A program made the translations under genes and the position numbers. A DNA stretch of 41,559 nucleotides, taken from NCBI GenBank assembly GCA_002305965.1, contig DBRM01000048.1, positions 19,911-61,469 of the forward strand, in the 5' to 3' direction. The stretch's first letter is position 1; every line of letters starts with the position of its first letter. The stretch comes from Syntrophomonas sp. UBA1368. Lineage in GTDB: Bacteria; Bacillota; Syntrophomonadia; Syntrophomonadales; Syntrophomonadaceae. The notes under the pieces are model-generated. The model had not been told where the DNA came from, did no database searches, and saw nothing but the letters and a program-made list of their open reading frames with translations. Positions 31,625 to 40,180 of this stretch are shown here, in pieces.

Positions 31625-32234
31625 AGAACTGGTAAAAGATCCGCTCAATATTATTATTTGTGGTGTCGGCGGACAAGGGAATATTCTGGCTACTGAACTC
31701 CTGGCTTCAGCCTTGGTGGAAAAAGGTTATTTTACCACAGTAGGGGAAACATATGGTGCTTCACAGCGGGGAGGATCGGTCATGAGCCATGTAAGGATAT
31801 CAGCTGCTAATGAATATGGGGTATTGATTCCTCTGGGGCAGGCAGATATCATTGTGTCCTTTGAACCTACTGATACGCTGCGCGTTGCGCGGGATTATGC
31901 CAATAAGTCCACTTTGATCCTTACGGATTCACGCCCTAATTATCCTTTGGGAGTTTTAATCGGGGAGGCGGTTTATCCTTCCATGGAGGCCATCGAAACA
32001 GAATTGAAAAAGCTGAGCAGAGAAGTAATGATCATTGAAGCGACCAGGATGGCAGTTGAGGCTGGTAACAGCCAGGCAACCAACATTTTGCTCATGGGAT
32101 CCCTGACCGCTTTGCCCCAGGTTCCTCTTACTGCAGAAGATTATGACAAGGTCATGGAACAACGTTTTAAAGGTGAAGCCCTGGAGCTGAACCGTAAAGT
32201 ATTCAAAATTGGGTATGAGCATATAAATAGATAG
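31617..32234 (+). CDS. iorB: Indolepyruvate ferredoxin oxidoreductase beta subunit-like
   Basis: A 205-residue subunit of the 2-oxoacid:acceptor oxidoreductase gamma domain family. GVGGQGN (16-22) near the N-terminus and ETYGASQRGGSV (about 43-54) are the standard motifs contacting the CoA/TPP region of the partner. It completes the heterodimer with the IorA-like protein. The GTG start at 31617 has AGGAGG 8 bases upstream, inside the end of the alpha gene, and the reading frames overlap by 8 bp. It is followed after 41 bp by the GlcD-like dehydrogenase. No iron-sulfur motif is present, as expected for this subunit. Confidence 0.92.
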   Translation: MGKELVKDPLNIIICGVGGQGNILATELLASALVEKGYFTTVGETYGASQRGGSVMSHVRISAANEYGVLIPLGQADIIVSFEPTDTLRVARDYANKSTLILTDSRPNYPLGVLIGEAVYPSMEAIETELKKLSREVMIIEATRMAVEAGNSQATNILLMGSLTALPQVPLTAEDYDKVMEQRFKGEALELNRKVFKIGYEHINR

Positions 32235-32275
32235 TGACATAATGCAATGGAGCCTTTAAAAAAGGGGGAAGCAAC

Positions 32276-33673
32276 ATGCAAGGTCTGATCAAAGATCTGA
32301 ATGGTTTATTAAGCCCGGCTCAGGTTTTGTCCCAACCGGAGGAAATGCTTGCCTATGCTAATGATGCTACACATTATTTCAAGAGCAGGATTCCTGATGC
32401 AGTGGTATTACCACACACTACAGATGAGGTTTCCAAAGTCATGCAGTATGCTTTCACGAAAGAGATCCCTGTTACACCTAGGGGAGCCGGCAGCGGTCTG
32501 GCTGGAGGCTGCACGCCGGTCAACGGCGGGATCGTAATGGATCTAAAAAGATTGAATCACATTCAGGAAGTTGACAGGAATAATATGACTGCCAGAGTAG
32601 AAGCGGGGGTCGTATTAAAAAGATTTCAGGATCAGCTTGAACCATTGAAGCTATTCTATCCACCTGACCCGCAGAGCGCCAGTGTCTGCACCATAGGGGG
32701 GAATGTGGCCACCAGGGCAGGAGGACCAAGAGGAGTGAAATACGGGACCACAGGCAACTATGTAACAGGATTGGAGGTAGTGCTGCCAGATGGTTCGATC
32801 ATCAATCCAGGAGGCAAATTTGTAAAACAATCGGTAGGTTATGATATTACCCGGCTGATGACCGGATCCGAAGGAACATTGGGAGTCATAACCGGAGTCA
32901 ATTTGCGCCTGCTGCCTTTACCGGAAGCCAACCGTACCATCGTTGTGGTGTGTGAAACCCTTGAACAGGCGGCAGAGATCGTCGCCGAAATAATTGCCCG
33001 GGGTGCAATACCGGGCATGATAGAGTTTTTGATCAAACTGGCTATCACAGTGATGAATAATTTCTTCTCTCCGCCATTGCCCACCGATGGAGAAGGATAT
33101 TTGTTCATGTATTTTGACGGTACTGAATCCCAGGTAGAATATGAAGCGAAAGTGGTAACAGGGATTTGTCATGATATGAAAGCCAAGGAAGTCAGGCGAA
33201 TTGATGATCCGAAAGCAGCACAAGCTTACTGGACAGCCCGAGCCAATGTCTACCCTTTGATCCAGACCATCTTCCAGCGGGCTACCACGGAAGATATCAC
33301 GGTACCGCGGAATAAGCTGCCTGATTTGGTGAGAACGGTGCAGACCATTGCTGCAGAAGAAGGAGTGATGATCGGACTGGCTGGCCATGCAGGTGACGGC
33401 AATATGCATCCTTCAGTTTTGTTCTCGCAGGTAACCCCAGAAATACTTGCCAAAGCAGAAGTCGCCATCGACAGGCTGACCCGCGCCGGCTTGGAATTGG
33501 GCGGCACGATTTCTGGCGAACACGGGATAGGTATTCATAAAGCCAAATACTTGGCTTGGGAACTGGGGGATATCCAGATCGAACTGATGAAAAGGATCAA
33601 ACAGGCCTTCGATCCAAAGAATATCATGAATCCAGGCAAAATATGGATGGAAGGGGGCGGCGATCATGCTTAG
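32276..33673 (+). CDS. FAD-linked 2-hydroxy acid dehydrogenase (GlcD/D-lactate dehydrogenase type)
   Basis: A 465-residue flavoprotein. The FAD-binding domain shows PRGAGSGLAGG (68-78) and TIGGNVATRAGGPRGVKYG (139-157). The C-terminal FAD-oxidase domain has GHAGDGNMHP (370-379) and the SGEHGIG loop (413-419), which holds catalytic and substrate-binding residues in glycolate/D-lactate oxidases. It oxidises a D-2-hydroxy acid to the 2-oxo acid and passes electrons to the iron-sulfur partner encoded next. GGGGGAAG precedes the ATG, and the coding region overlaps the next gene by 8 bp. Next to an IorAB-like enzyme, oxidation of an aryl- or alkyl-lactate to the matching 2-oxo acid is the simplest reading, as inference. 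Confidence 0.92.
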   Translation: MQGLIKDLNGLLSPAQVLSQPEEMLAYANDATHYFKSRIPDAVVLPHTTDEVSKVMQYAFTKEIPVTPRGAGSGLAGGCTPVNGGIVMDLKRLNHIQEVDRNNMTARVEAGVVLKRFQDQLEPLKLFYPPDPQSASVCTIGGNVATRAGGPRGVKYGTTGNYVTGLEVVLPDGSIINPGGKFVKQSVGYDITRLMTGSEGTLGVITGVNLRLLPLPEANRTIVVVCETLEQAAEIVAEIIARGAIPGMIEFLIKLAITVMNNFFSPPLPTDGEGYLFMYFDGTESQVEYEAKVVTGICHDMKAKEVRRIDDPKAAQAYWTARANVYPLIQTIFQRATTEDITVPRNKLPDLVRTVQTIAAEEGVMIGLAGHAGDGNMHPSVLFSQVTPEILAKAEVAIDRLTRAGLELGGTISGEHGIGIHKAKYLAWELGDIQIELMKRIKQAFDPKNIMNPGKIWMEGGGDHA

Positions 33674-34859
33674 ACTGGAAGAATATGAAAATATCATAGA
33701 AAAATGTTCGCACTGCAGCTATTGCCAATCTACCTGTCCTTCATTTCTGGCTGAACAGAGTGAGGCTTTTGTTGCCAAGAACAGGCTGCTGCTGATCAGG
33801 GAAACGGTTATGCATGACCGTATGCCTTACAGTTCCAGGGCACAAGAAATTTTAGATTATTGTCTTTTGTGTACCAATTGTACCCAAACCTGTTCCAGTA
33901 AACTTCCTATTGATGACATCATTATTGCCGCACGGAGCAAGGCCAGACAGAAAGGGGGAGGCATTAAGCAGTTTGTTATGTCGAAAATGCTTACCCAAAG
34001 AGGACTTGCCGGTGTTCTGGGGAAAGCGGGCTCTATTGCTCAGAAAATAGGGGTCGCAACCAAAGAAATTCCCCAATTGGCAGGCAGGTCATTTGACAAA
34101 ATGTATTCAGGGACTTATTCGCCTGCCGGGGAAGTAAAAAAACGGGTGGCATATTTCGTCGGCTGCGGGACGAATTTTATTTTTCCCGATACTGGTGAAG
34201 CGGTAGTCAAAGTCTTAAATCATAATGGAATGGAAGTCATCATTCCCCCCGGGCAGGTTTGCTGCGGAATACCTTCCCTGGGAGAAGGAGATCTGGAAAG
34301 CGCAAGGGCGATGGTGGAAACCAATATCAAATTATTTGCCGGACTTAAGGTAGATGCGATCGTGACCGACTGTACTTCCTGCGGGATGATGTTTAAAGAA
34401 AAAGCCGCCAGGTGTTTTGCTGATGATGATCCGCTGCAGGAACAAATTGTTGCAGTTACTTCTAAAATGTGGGAAGTGACTGATTATCTGCAAAATGAGG
34501 GGCTGACCATACAGCCGGGCAAACTGGATATCAAATGGAGTTATCATGTTCCTTGTCATCGCGGCTGGTCACCAACTGTCAAAGACGCTCCACGGAAGCT
34601 ATTAGGCCAGATTCCTGAGGCGGAACTAAGGGAATTGGAACATCCTGAACTGTGCTGCGGCGGAGCGGGGACCTATTTTATGTCACACCGGGAACAAGCG
34701 GAAAAGATCAGGGAGCAACGGTTGGAAGAAATAAATAATACCAAAGCAAACGCCGTGCTGACTCAATGCCCGGTATGCAGGTTTTATATAGGATTTAAAG
34801 TGAAAGACCGGGAAGTTACCCACCCCATTACGATATTGGCCAGGGCTTACGGATTATAA
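33666..34859 (+). CDS. Iron-sulfur (Fe-S)-binding, CCG-domain electron transfer subunit (GlcF-like)
   Basis: A 397-residue protein with two N-terminal 4Fe-4S motifs, CSHCSYCQSTC (C14-C24) and CLLCTNCTQTC (C66-C76), and two cysteine-rich CCG domains with CCGIP (199-203) and CCGGAG (330-335), as in GlcF, LutA and heterodisulfide reductase subunits. It takes electrons from the GlcD-like flavoprotein; overlapping reading frames imply a complex. CCG domains may hold a non-cubane cluster or contact quinone. The final acceptor here could be a membrane quinone or the FrhB-like protein of the same operon, which cannot be settled from sequence. It is the last gene of the operon, followed by a hairpin. 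Confidence 0.92.
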   Translation: MLRLEEYENIIEKCSHCSYCQSTCPSFLAEQSEAFVAKNRLLLIRETVMHDRMPYSSRAQEILDYCLLCTNCTQTCSSKLPIDDIIIAARSKARQKGGGIKQFVMSKMLTQRGLAGVLGKAGSIAQKIGVATKEIPQLAGRSFDKMYSGTYSPAGEVKKRVAYFVGCGTNFIFPDTGEAVVKVLNHNGMEVIIPPGQVCCGIPSLGEGDLESARAMVETNIKLFAGLKVDAIVTDCTSCGMMFKEKAARCFADDDPLQEQIVAVTSKMWEVTDYLQNEGLTIQPGKLDIKWSYHVPCHRGWSPTVKDAPRKLLGQIPEAELRELEHPELCCGGAGTYFMSHREQAEKIREQRLEEINNTKANAVLTQCPVCRFYIGFKVKDREVTHPITILARAYGL

Positions 34860-34864
34860 TCGGT

Positions 34865-34897
34865 AAGGGGGCAGGGGCTCAGCTTCTGCCCCTTCTG
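34865..34897. terminator. Hairpin after the redox operon
   Basis: AAGGGGGCAG and CTGCCCCTT pair with one bulged G around an 11-nt loop, 6 bp after the GlcF-like stop codon and before the convergent thioesterase gene. The T-run is short, so terminator strength is uncertain. Confidence 0.6.
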
Positions 34898-34937
34898 CGT
34901 TAGAAAAATAATTACAATCCAGTGATTTGGTGTGGAT

Positions 34938-35336
34938 TTATACATCGATAATCGACATGGTACAACGGGAAATGCAAACCAGTTTTTCCGCCTCGTCATA
35001 TATCCGGATATCCCACACAAGGGTGCGGCGTCCAACATGAACAGGAGAACCGATAGCAGTAACGATCCCCTGGCTTACACTGCGGATGTGATTGGCGTTG
35101 ATTTCCAAACCTACAGCTCTTTGTCTGGCAGCATCAATAAACTGATAGCTTCCGGCAGAGGCAACTGTCTCTGCTATCACCACCGATACTCCACCATGCA
35201 TCAACCCAAAAGGCTGATGCGTCCTGGGGGTTACAGGCATCCTGGCAACAACGCGCTCTGGGGTATATTCAGTGATCTCAATTTGAAGGGTACCCATAAT
35301 GGTATTTTCCAAATCAAATCCTGAAGCATCCAACAT
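34938..35336 (-). CDS. Hotdog-fold acyl-CoA thioesterase (PaaI family)
   Basis: A 132-residue single hotdog domain. The motif QPFGLMHGGVSVVIAETVAS matches PaaI/EntH-type thioesterases, where the HGG loop binds CoA and the Glu of AETVAS is the catalytic acid or base. Such enzymes hydrolyse aryl- or acyl-CoA thioesters, including phenylacetyl-CoA derivatives and DHNA-CoA. The ATG at 35336 has AAGGTG 6 bases upstream; a GTG three codons earlier would overlap this site. It converges with the redox operon. If that operon makes an arylacetyl-CoA, this enzyme could release the free acid or recover CoA, but it has its own promoter region and no proven link. Confidence 0.88.
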   Translation of the reverse strand: MLDASGFDLENTIMGTLQIEITEYTPERVVARMPVTPRTHQPFGLMHGGVSVVIAETVASAGSYQFIDAARQRAVGLEINANHIRSVSQGIVTAIGSPVHVGRRTLVWDIRIYDEAEKLVCISRCTMSIIDV

Positions 35337-35631
35337 TCCAATCACCTTCCCTATGATTTAATATAGCTTACTTGATCGAATGGAGCAAGCATACGTTTCA
35401 TTCCGTCATTGTATAATGCGCAGCAAAGCATTAAAATCTTTCATGTAAACACGTGTGATTATTAATTGTCATCGGCTCTCATCCAACCCGGGGAATGGCA
35501 TTATTAAAGGCATGTGACCTAAAGAAATTTTTAAAGTATGTTGATTTGATGATCGGGACAGAATTTAGTGATATATTCGTATATGATAGCAAAGAATAGA
35601 AAAAAATGACGAGGTAATTGGTGAAAATAAG

Positions 35632-36723
35632 GTGGAACGTGCCGTATTGGTTCTGGTCAAACTAAAAAAAGATCGGGAAAGTGAGTTCCAAAGTTATCAG
35701 GCAGAGCTGGAGGCACTGGCAGAGGCTGCTGGTGCTGTTGTGACCACGGTCATGATCCAGGCCCGGGATCGGATCCAGGGAGCAACCTATCTGGGAAAAG
35801 GTAAGCTTGAGGAACTCAAACATGTGGTTGCCGAGTGCGAACCTGATCTGGTCATATTTGACCGGGAGCTGTCTCCGGTACAGATGCGGAACCTGGAAAA
35901 TATCCTGGAAGTGAAAATAGTAGATCGTACCGGCCTGATCCTGGATATATTCAGCCAACGGGCCCGCTCTCATGAAGGTAAACTGCAGGTCGAACTGGCC
36001 AGCCTGGAATACCGGCTGCCGCGGCTGACAGGGAAGGGAAAGGAAATGAGCCGGCTTGGCGCCGGGATCGGGACCCGCGGTGCCGGTGAACAAAAATTGG
36101 AATTGGACCGCAGGTATATCCGCGGCCGCATAGACGATATTAAAAGGCAGATAGAAAAAATTCGCAAAACCCGGAGTTTACACCGCAAACAAAGAGAACG
36201 CTCAGGCATCAGGACAGTTTCGTTAGTTGGTTATACCAATGCCGGAAAATCAAGCATTTTTAATGCCTTGTGCAACCGAGGCCATGCCAGCGGAAAGGAG
36301 CAAGTGGAAGCAGACAGCAGGCTCTTTCAGACTCTTGATACCACCACCCGCCGGATACGCTGGAATGACGGACGAAAAATCCTGATTACTGACACGGTCG
36401 GTTTTATTCAAAACCTGCCGCCCAACCTGGCGGCTGCCTTCAAATCAACCTTTGAAGAAACATTGGAAGCCGATCTTATTTTGCATGTGGTAGATATTTC
36501 TGACCCAAATTACCTGGATAAGATCGAGGCTGTAGATCAGGTATTAAAGGATTTGGGGGCGGATAAAACCAGAACATTGAAAGTGTTCAATAAAATCGAT
36601 CTATTGGAAGGTGACTTAAATCAAAATAACAATATTTATGTATCAGCCTTAAGCGGCACAGGGTTGGATGAACTGATGGAGAAAATAAATGAACAGTTAA
36701 ATGCAGGAGAGAAGGATAATTAA
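35632..36723 (+). CDS. hflX: GTPase HflX (ribosome-associated)
   Basis: A 363-residue HflX. The N-terminal HflX domain (about 1-190) contains GATYLGKGKLEEL and the LPRLTGKGKEMSRLGAGIGTRGAGE segment. The GTPase domain has G1 GYTNAGKSS (200-208), G2 LFQTLDTTTR, G3 DTVGFI, G4 NKID and G5 SAL. HflX splits stalled 70S ribosomes after heat or antibiotic stress. The protein is shorter than the E. coli one, which has extra terminal segments, but complete in its domains. The start is a GTG at 35632 with only a weak site (AAGG) near it; GAGGTAA at 35611 lies further away and better serves an overlapping GTG in another frame. It is followed directly by the LCP gene. Confidence 0.94.
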   Translation: MERAVLVLVKLKKDRESEFQSYQAELEALAEAAGAVVTTVMIQARDRIQGATYLGKGKLEELKHVVAECEPDLVIFDRELSPVQMRNLENILEVKIVDRTGLILDIFSQRARSHEGKLQVELASLEYRLPRLTGKGKEMSRLGAGIGTRGAGEQKLELDRRYIRGRIDDIKRQIEKIRKTRSLHRKQRERSGIRTVSLVGYTNAGKSSIFNALCNRGHASGKEQVEADSRLFQTLDTTTRRIRWNDGRKILITDTVGFIQNLPPNLAAAFKSTFEETLEADLILHVVDISDPNYLDKIEAVDQVLKDLGADKTRTLKVFNKIDLLEGDLNQNNNIYVSALSGTGLDELMEKINEQLNAGEKDN

Positions 36724-37884
36724 ATGGGGAGAGTAAAAACCAAAAGATTTACAGCGGTTAAAGTTGTGATCGTGTTTATGATTACATTTGGCCTGGGGCT
36801 TCTGGCCGGCGGGATCATAAAAACGGGAAGCGTAAGTGATACATTAAGTTTCGGCCTGGGGAAATCCTATAACATTCTGGTCATGGGAATTGATGCGCAG
36901 AAGGCAGAAGAGAACTCTCGCAGTGATACCATGATTTTAGTCAGTATTGACAAAAAGAGCAAAGACATTGCCATGGTATGGATCCCCCGGGATACCAGGG
37001 TAAAAAACAGTAAGAACCATTATGATAAAATAAACAGTATCAATTTCTTGGAAGGACCGGAAGCAGCGACCCAGGCAGTCAGTGATCTGCTGGATTTAAA
37101 GGTCGACTATTATATAACGACTAATTTTGGAGGTTTCGCTAAAATCATAGATATCCTGGGGGGCGTACATATTGATGTTCCTTATGAGATGAACCATTAT
37201 GACCCGAACCCTGACCTTGCCATTCACCTGGCCAAAGGGCCGCAGATATTAAACGGGCAGGATGCGCTGCGTTTTGTCAGGTACCGCGGAGGCCCAACGG
37301 CTGATATTGGAAGGACCGGTCGTCAGCAGCAATTTATCAAGGCACTGGCAGATGAAATGTTTTCCACCAAAGCAGTACTCAAACTACCGCAGTTGGTGCC
37401 GGAAATTTTAAAAAATGTACATACAAATATACCAATGAAAGATATGCTTTACCTGGCGGATGCAGCCAAAGATTTTGAACAGGGAAAAATTATTACCCAA
37501 ACCTTACCTGGGTACCCGTATACAGATCCCAATACAGGTGCCAGTTACTGGGTTGCAGATGAAGATATTGCCCGTGGTATTGTAAAGGATTTGCTGGCCG
37601 GGCAAACATTTGATGTGGCACAAGATCCGCCCCAGGGTTATACCCGGGTCAAAACTGATGTGGTCAGTGAGCCGGAAGGCGAAGAAGAACCGGTTGCGGA
37701 AGAAGAAGGGACTGGCGAAGGGGATGGCGAAAACGCTGACCTGCAGAACGATGAATCAACAGACACGGAAAATCAGGAAGGCTCAATAGATAATGTTGAA
37801 GAGGGGCCTGGAATTGTTATTACTGATCCCAATGAACTGCCAAGTGATTTGATTGAAGAAACTGTGCCGGTAACGGTACCATAA
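36724..37884 (+). CDS. LytR-CpsA-Psr (LCP) family cell-wall glycopolymer ligase
   Basis: A 386-residue membrane protein. A short basic cytoplasmic start is followed by one membrane helix at about 13-32, then the LCP domain (about 48-225) with NILVMGIDAQ, the DTMILVSID and WIPRDTRV strands, and the arginine-rich FVRYRGG...DIGRTGRQQQFIKAL motif that binds polyprenyl phosphate. LCP enzymes attach teichoic-acid-like or polysaccharide polymers to peptidoglycan outside the membrane. The C-terminus (about 315-386) is a low-complexity acidic tail rich in E, D, G and T. The ATG directly follows the hflX stop codon, so both are in one transcript. A role in anchoring the polymer used by SLH proteins such as the one at 26361 is possible but not shown. 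Confidence 0.93.
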   Translation: MGRVKTKRFTAVKVVIVFMITFGLGLLAGGIIKTGSVSDTLSFGLGKSYNILVMGIDAQKAEENSRSDTMILVSIDKKSKDIAMVWIPRDTRVKNSKNHYDKINSINFLEGPEAATQAVSDLLDLKVDYYITTNFGGFAKIIDILGGVHIDVPYEMNHYDPNPDLAIHLAKGPQILNGQDALRFVRYRGGPTADIGRTGRQQQFIKALADEMFSTKAVLKLPQLVPEILKNVHTNIPMKDMLYLADAAKDFEQGKIITQTLPGYPYTDPNTGASYWVADEDIARGIVKDLLAGQTFDVAQDPPQGYTRVKTDVVSEPEGEEEPVAEEEGTGEGDGENADLQNDESTDTENQEGSIDNVEEGPGIVITDPNELPSDLIEETVPVTVP

Positions 37885-37929
37885 TAAAAATGTAATAATC
37901 ATCAGTATCAACGATGGGATTTTGGGGAA

Positions 37930-37977
37930 AAAAGCTGGGCAGCTTTGCCATTTGCGGCAAAGAATGATCCAGCTTTT
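37930..37977. terminator. Nested double hairpin between LCP and flavin-reductase-like genes
   Basis: The outer arms AAAAGCTGG and CCAGCTTTT are perfect complements and enclose a second perfect stem, CTTTGCC with GGCAAAG around ATTTGC. A/T runs lie outside both ends, so it probably terminates the two convergent genes. Confidence 0.75.
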
Positions 37978-37981
37978 GCTG

Positions 37982-38494
37982 TTATTCGTTCAAATAGGAG
38001 GCAACAATTTTAGCGAAGTACAGGGTATGGTAATCGCCTTCCTTATAGCAGGAGGATTTGATTTCGGCAGGGAGCATATCAGGATTCAGAGGATGCTTGT
38101 AAAGCAGCTTACATTCATATACCAGATTGCATTCAGCAATAGCAGGACTCTCAATTATCCTGCCGGGTTGTGCTGTAATTTGACATTCTTTAAATTTATC
38201 TACATCTTTGCCCGAAAGTTTGCCGGCCTTGGCCAGTGGATCTTTCAAATCTTTGGAATGGGGAAAACTGACCGTAAAATTATCAGCCTGTTCCATTAAT
38301 TTGAAAGTATAACGGGAAGGGCGGACTGCCACCATGATCACCGGTATATTCCATAAAGTGCCGATTAGACTCCAGCCTATTGTCATGGTATTGGTCTTAT
38401 CGCCTGCTTTTACCGATAAGAAAGCGCCCCGAGGCAGTTGGCGCAAGGTTTCCTGCATGAATTCGTTATAACGGATGTCTTTAGTCATTTGCAT
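37982..38494 (-). CDS. Flavin reductase-like FMN-binding split-barrel protein
   Basis: A protein of about 170 residues resembling the flavin reductase/FMN-binding split-barrel domain. TIGWSLIGTLWNIPVIMVAVRPSRYTFKLME is the characteristic core, with the following NFTVSFP strand. Members bind FMN and either reduce free flavin or act as small redox proteins, for example flavoredoxin in anaerobes. The start is the ATG at 38494 or the one two codons later at 38488; AAAGGAG stands 4 and 10 bases before them. A longer frame to 38515 has no better site. It lies 43 bp downstream of the glycerate kinase gene on the same strand. Its electron partner is not evident. Confidence 0.85.
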   Translation of the reverse strand: MQMTKDIRYNEFMQETLRQLPRGAFLSVKAGDKTNTMTIGWSLIGTLWNIPVIMVAVRPSRYTFKLMEQADNFTVSFPHSKDLKDPLAKAGKLSGKDVDKFKECQITAQPGRIIESPAIAECNLVYECKLLYKHPLNPDMLPAEIKSSCYKEGDYHTLYFAKIVASYLNE

Positions 38495-38537
38495 AGATCT
38501 CCTTTCACATAACAATATGTTAAGTATATATTATTTG

Positions 38538-39689
38538 CTATTGCCGCTTAAAATTTTCAAATAAATGATGTACCAGAAGAGTGATGCGCTGAGCCGCTGA
38601 TTCCAATAAGGATGCACTTTCCTTAATCGATTGCTCCAGGTTCAAAGGCCGGTCAGCGATAGCAAAAATACCGGTAAAGCCATTATTGAAAAGAACTTCA
38701 ATGCCAGTACCGATGCTGCCCGTTAAAGCGATCACAGGGGTTCCATACTTTTTAGCCAGGCCTGCCAACCCCCAAAGTGTCTTGCCATATGAAGTCTGGG
38801 CATCGATACGTCCTTCGCCGGTAAACACCAGATCGACTTCAGCGATATTTTCCTCCAGGTCAACGAGCTGCATCACCAGTTCAATACCGCTTTGCATATC
38901 TGCTCTCAGGAAAGCGCTGACGGCTGCGCCTAAACCACCTGCTGCTCCAGCTCCCGGTATTTTGTCAACATCCATGCCGGTCAGTGCTTCGATCATTTTT
39001 CCGTATCTTGCCATACTGCCATCCAATCGTTTAAGCATGGACTCAGTAACGCCTTTTTGGGGACCAAATATATAAGTGGCACCTTCCGGGCCGGTCAGGG
39101 GGTTTTTTACATCGCAGGCAGCTATAAATTCGGTAGCAGCGATTCTTTTATCCAGATTTGACAAATCTATTGCAGCCAGATCCAACAAACCCTGACCGCC
39201 GATACTGCTATCCTGTCCGGTATCATTATAGAACTTAACTCCAAGTGCGCTTAGCATGCCCAGTCCACCGTCATTGGTGGCACTTCCTCCCAGACCAATG
39301 ATGATTTTTTTACAGCCCTTATCCAAAGCGGCTTTTATAAGCTGACCGGTGCCATATGATGAAGCTCTCAGAGGATCAAGCTTCGCTTGGTCAAGCAAAG
39401 CCAATCCGGATGCAGATGCCATTTCGATCACCGCGGTATTTTTGTCTCCCAAAATACCGTAACAGGCAGTAATATTTCTTAAAAGCGGGTCTTTTACCGT
39501 AACCGGGAGAAGGGTGCCGCCGGTGGCGGATACCAAAGCATCTACTGTCCCTTCACCGCCATCGGCTAAGGGGATCATAATGATTTGCGCTTCCGGCAGA
39601 ACACTTTTTATCCCTTTAGCAATTGCTTCAGCAGCTTCTTTGGCTGTAAGGGCACTTTTAAATGAATCGGGAGCGATCAGGATCTTCAT
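38538..39689 (-). CDS. Glycerate kinase (GarK/GlxK family)
   Basis: A 383-residue glycerate kinase of the GarK/GlxK type. The N-terminus MKILIAPDSFKSALTAKEAAEAI, ADGGEGTVDAL (42-52) and the glycine-rich GLGGSATNDGGLGML segment (about 132-146) are diagnostic, and full length is preserved. It phosphorylates D-glycerate, to 2- or 3-phosphoglycerate depending on subgroup, linking glycerate or serine-derived carbon to glycolysis. AAAAGGAG precedes the ATG. It follows the VOC-family gene by 13 bp and precedes the flavin-reductase-like gene, so the three probably form one transcript, but no clear pathway ties them together. Confidence 0.93.
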   Translation of the reverse strand: MKILIAPDSFKSALTAKEAAEAIAKGIKSVLPEAQIIMIPLADGGEGTVDALVSATGGTLLPVTVKDPLLRNITACYGILGDKNTAVIEMASASGLALLDQAKLDPLRASSYGTGQLIKAALDKGCKKIIIGLGGSATNDGGLGMLSALGVKFYNDTGQDSSIGGQGLLDLAAIDLSNLDKRIAATEFIAACDVKNPLTGPEGATYIFGPQKGVTESMLKRLDGSMARYGKMIEALTGMDVDKIPGAGAAGGLGAAVSAFLRADMQSGIELVMQLVDLEENIAEVDLVFTGEGRIDAQTSYGKTLWGLAGLAKKYGTPVIALTGSIGTGIEVLFNNGFTGIFAIADRPLNLEQSIKESASLLESAAQRITLLVHHLFENFKRQ

Positions 39690-39702
39690 ACCGCTTCTCC
39701 TT

Positions 39703-40077
39703 TTATTTTTCTATTAGTTCAATGCGTTCTCCATCCGGACCGGCGAAAAAAAGGACACGCTTACCCAAAAGTGACGTGCGGGGTTCCTGATCTATCAATT
39801 CCACTTGCTGAGCTTTTAACTTATGATACATTGCTTCGATATCATCCACCTGAAAGCAGATATGATCCCAAACCCCTGAACTGCGTTGTGCAAGAGCATC
39901 ATTTTGCTTTTCCAGCAGTTCGATAACTGTGGTGTCGTTATGCAATAATAATATGTTTAAATTCTTCCCGCTATATTGTTTCCCGGTCACGAAGTTTAAA
40001 CAGTCGCAATAAAACTTTGCGGAAACGGCTGTATCTTTTACAACCAGTCCAATATGACTTAATTTAAGTATATTAAT
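39703..40077 (-). CDS. VOC (glyoxalase/methylmalonyl-CoA epimerase-like) protein, probably with a rare start codon
   Basis: The conventional frame (GTG at 39990, 95 residues) lacks the first strand of the vicinal-oxygen-chelate fold. Upstream of it the same frame stays open back to a TGA at 40078-40080 and encodes LKLSHIGLVVKDTAVSAKFY, a textbook VOC N-terminus that holds the first metal-ligand His. The later WDHICFQVDD and GERIELIE supply the second His and the Glu. The real protein is therefore about 122-124 residues. The only available codons near AAAGGGAG are ATT (40077) and ATA (40071), so translation may use a rare start. Alternatives are a sequencing error or a decayed start. It precedes the glycerate kinase gene. 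Substrate unknown. Confidence 0.75.
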   Translation of the reverse strand: MNILKLSHIGLVVKDTAVSAKFYCDCLNFVTGKQYSGKNLNILLLHNDTTVIELLEKQNDALAQRSSGVWDHICFQVDDIEAMYHKLKAQQVELIDQEPRTSLLGKRVLFFAGPDGERIELIEK

Positions 40078-40145
40078 TCAACTCCCTTTCATGATAAAAA
40101 AGAAAATCACGATAATTAGTCTTTTGCCCGGCAGGCAGAAGAAAA

Positions 40146-40178
40146 AAGAAGACCGGCAAAAAACCGGCCTTCTTTTTA
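40146..40178 (-). terminator. Terminator of the universal stress protein gene
   Basis: On the minus strand AAGAAGGCCGG pairs with CCGGTCTTCTT (one G-U pair) around a 7-nt U-rich loop, followed by TTTTCTTC. It starts 3 bp after the stop codon at 40181. Confidence 0.8.
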
Positions 40179-40180
40179 AT

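Noticed and set aside
35621..35665. Short overlapping frame (14 codons) with a GAGGT site just before hflX, a possible leader peptide
   Set aside because: Too short and without any attenuator structure to support it; the poor site of hflX alone is not enough evidence.
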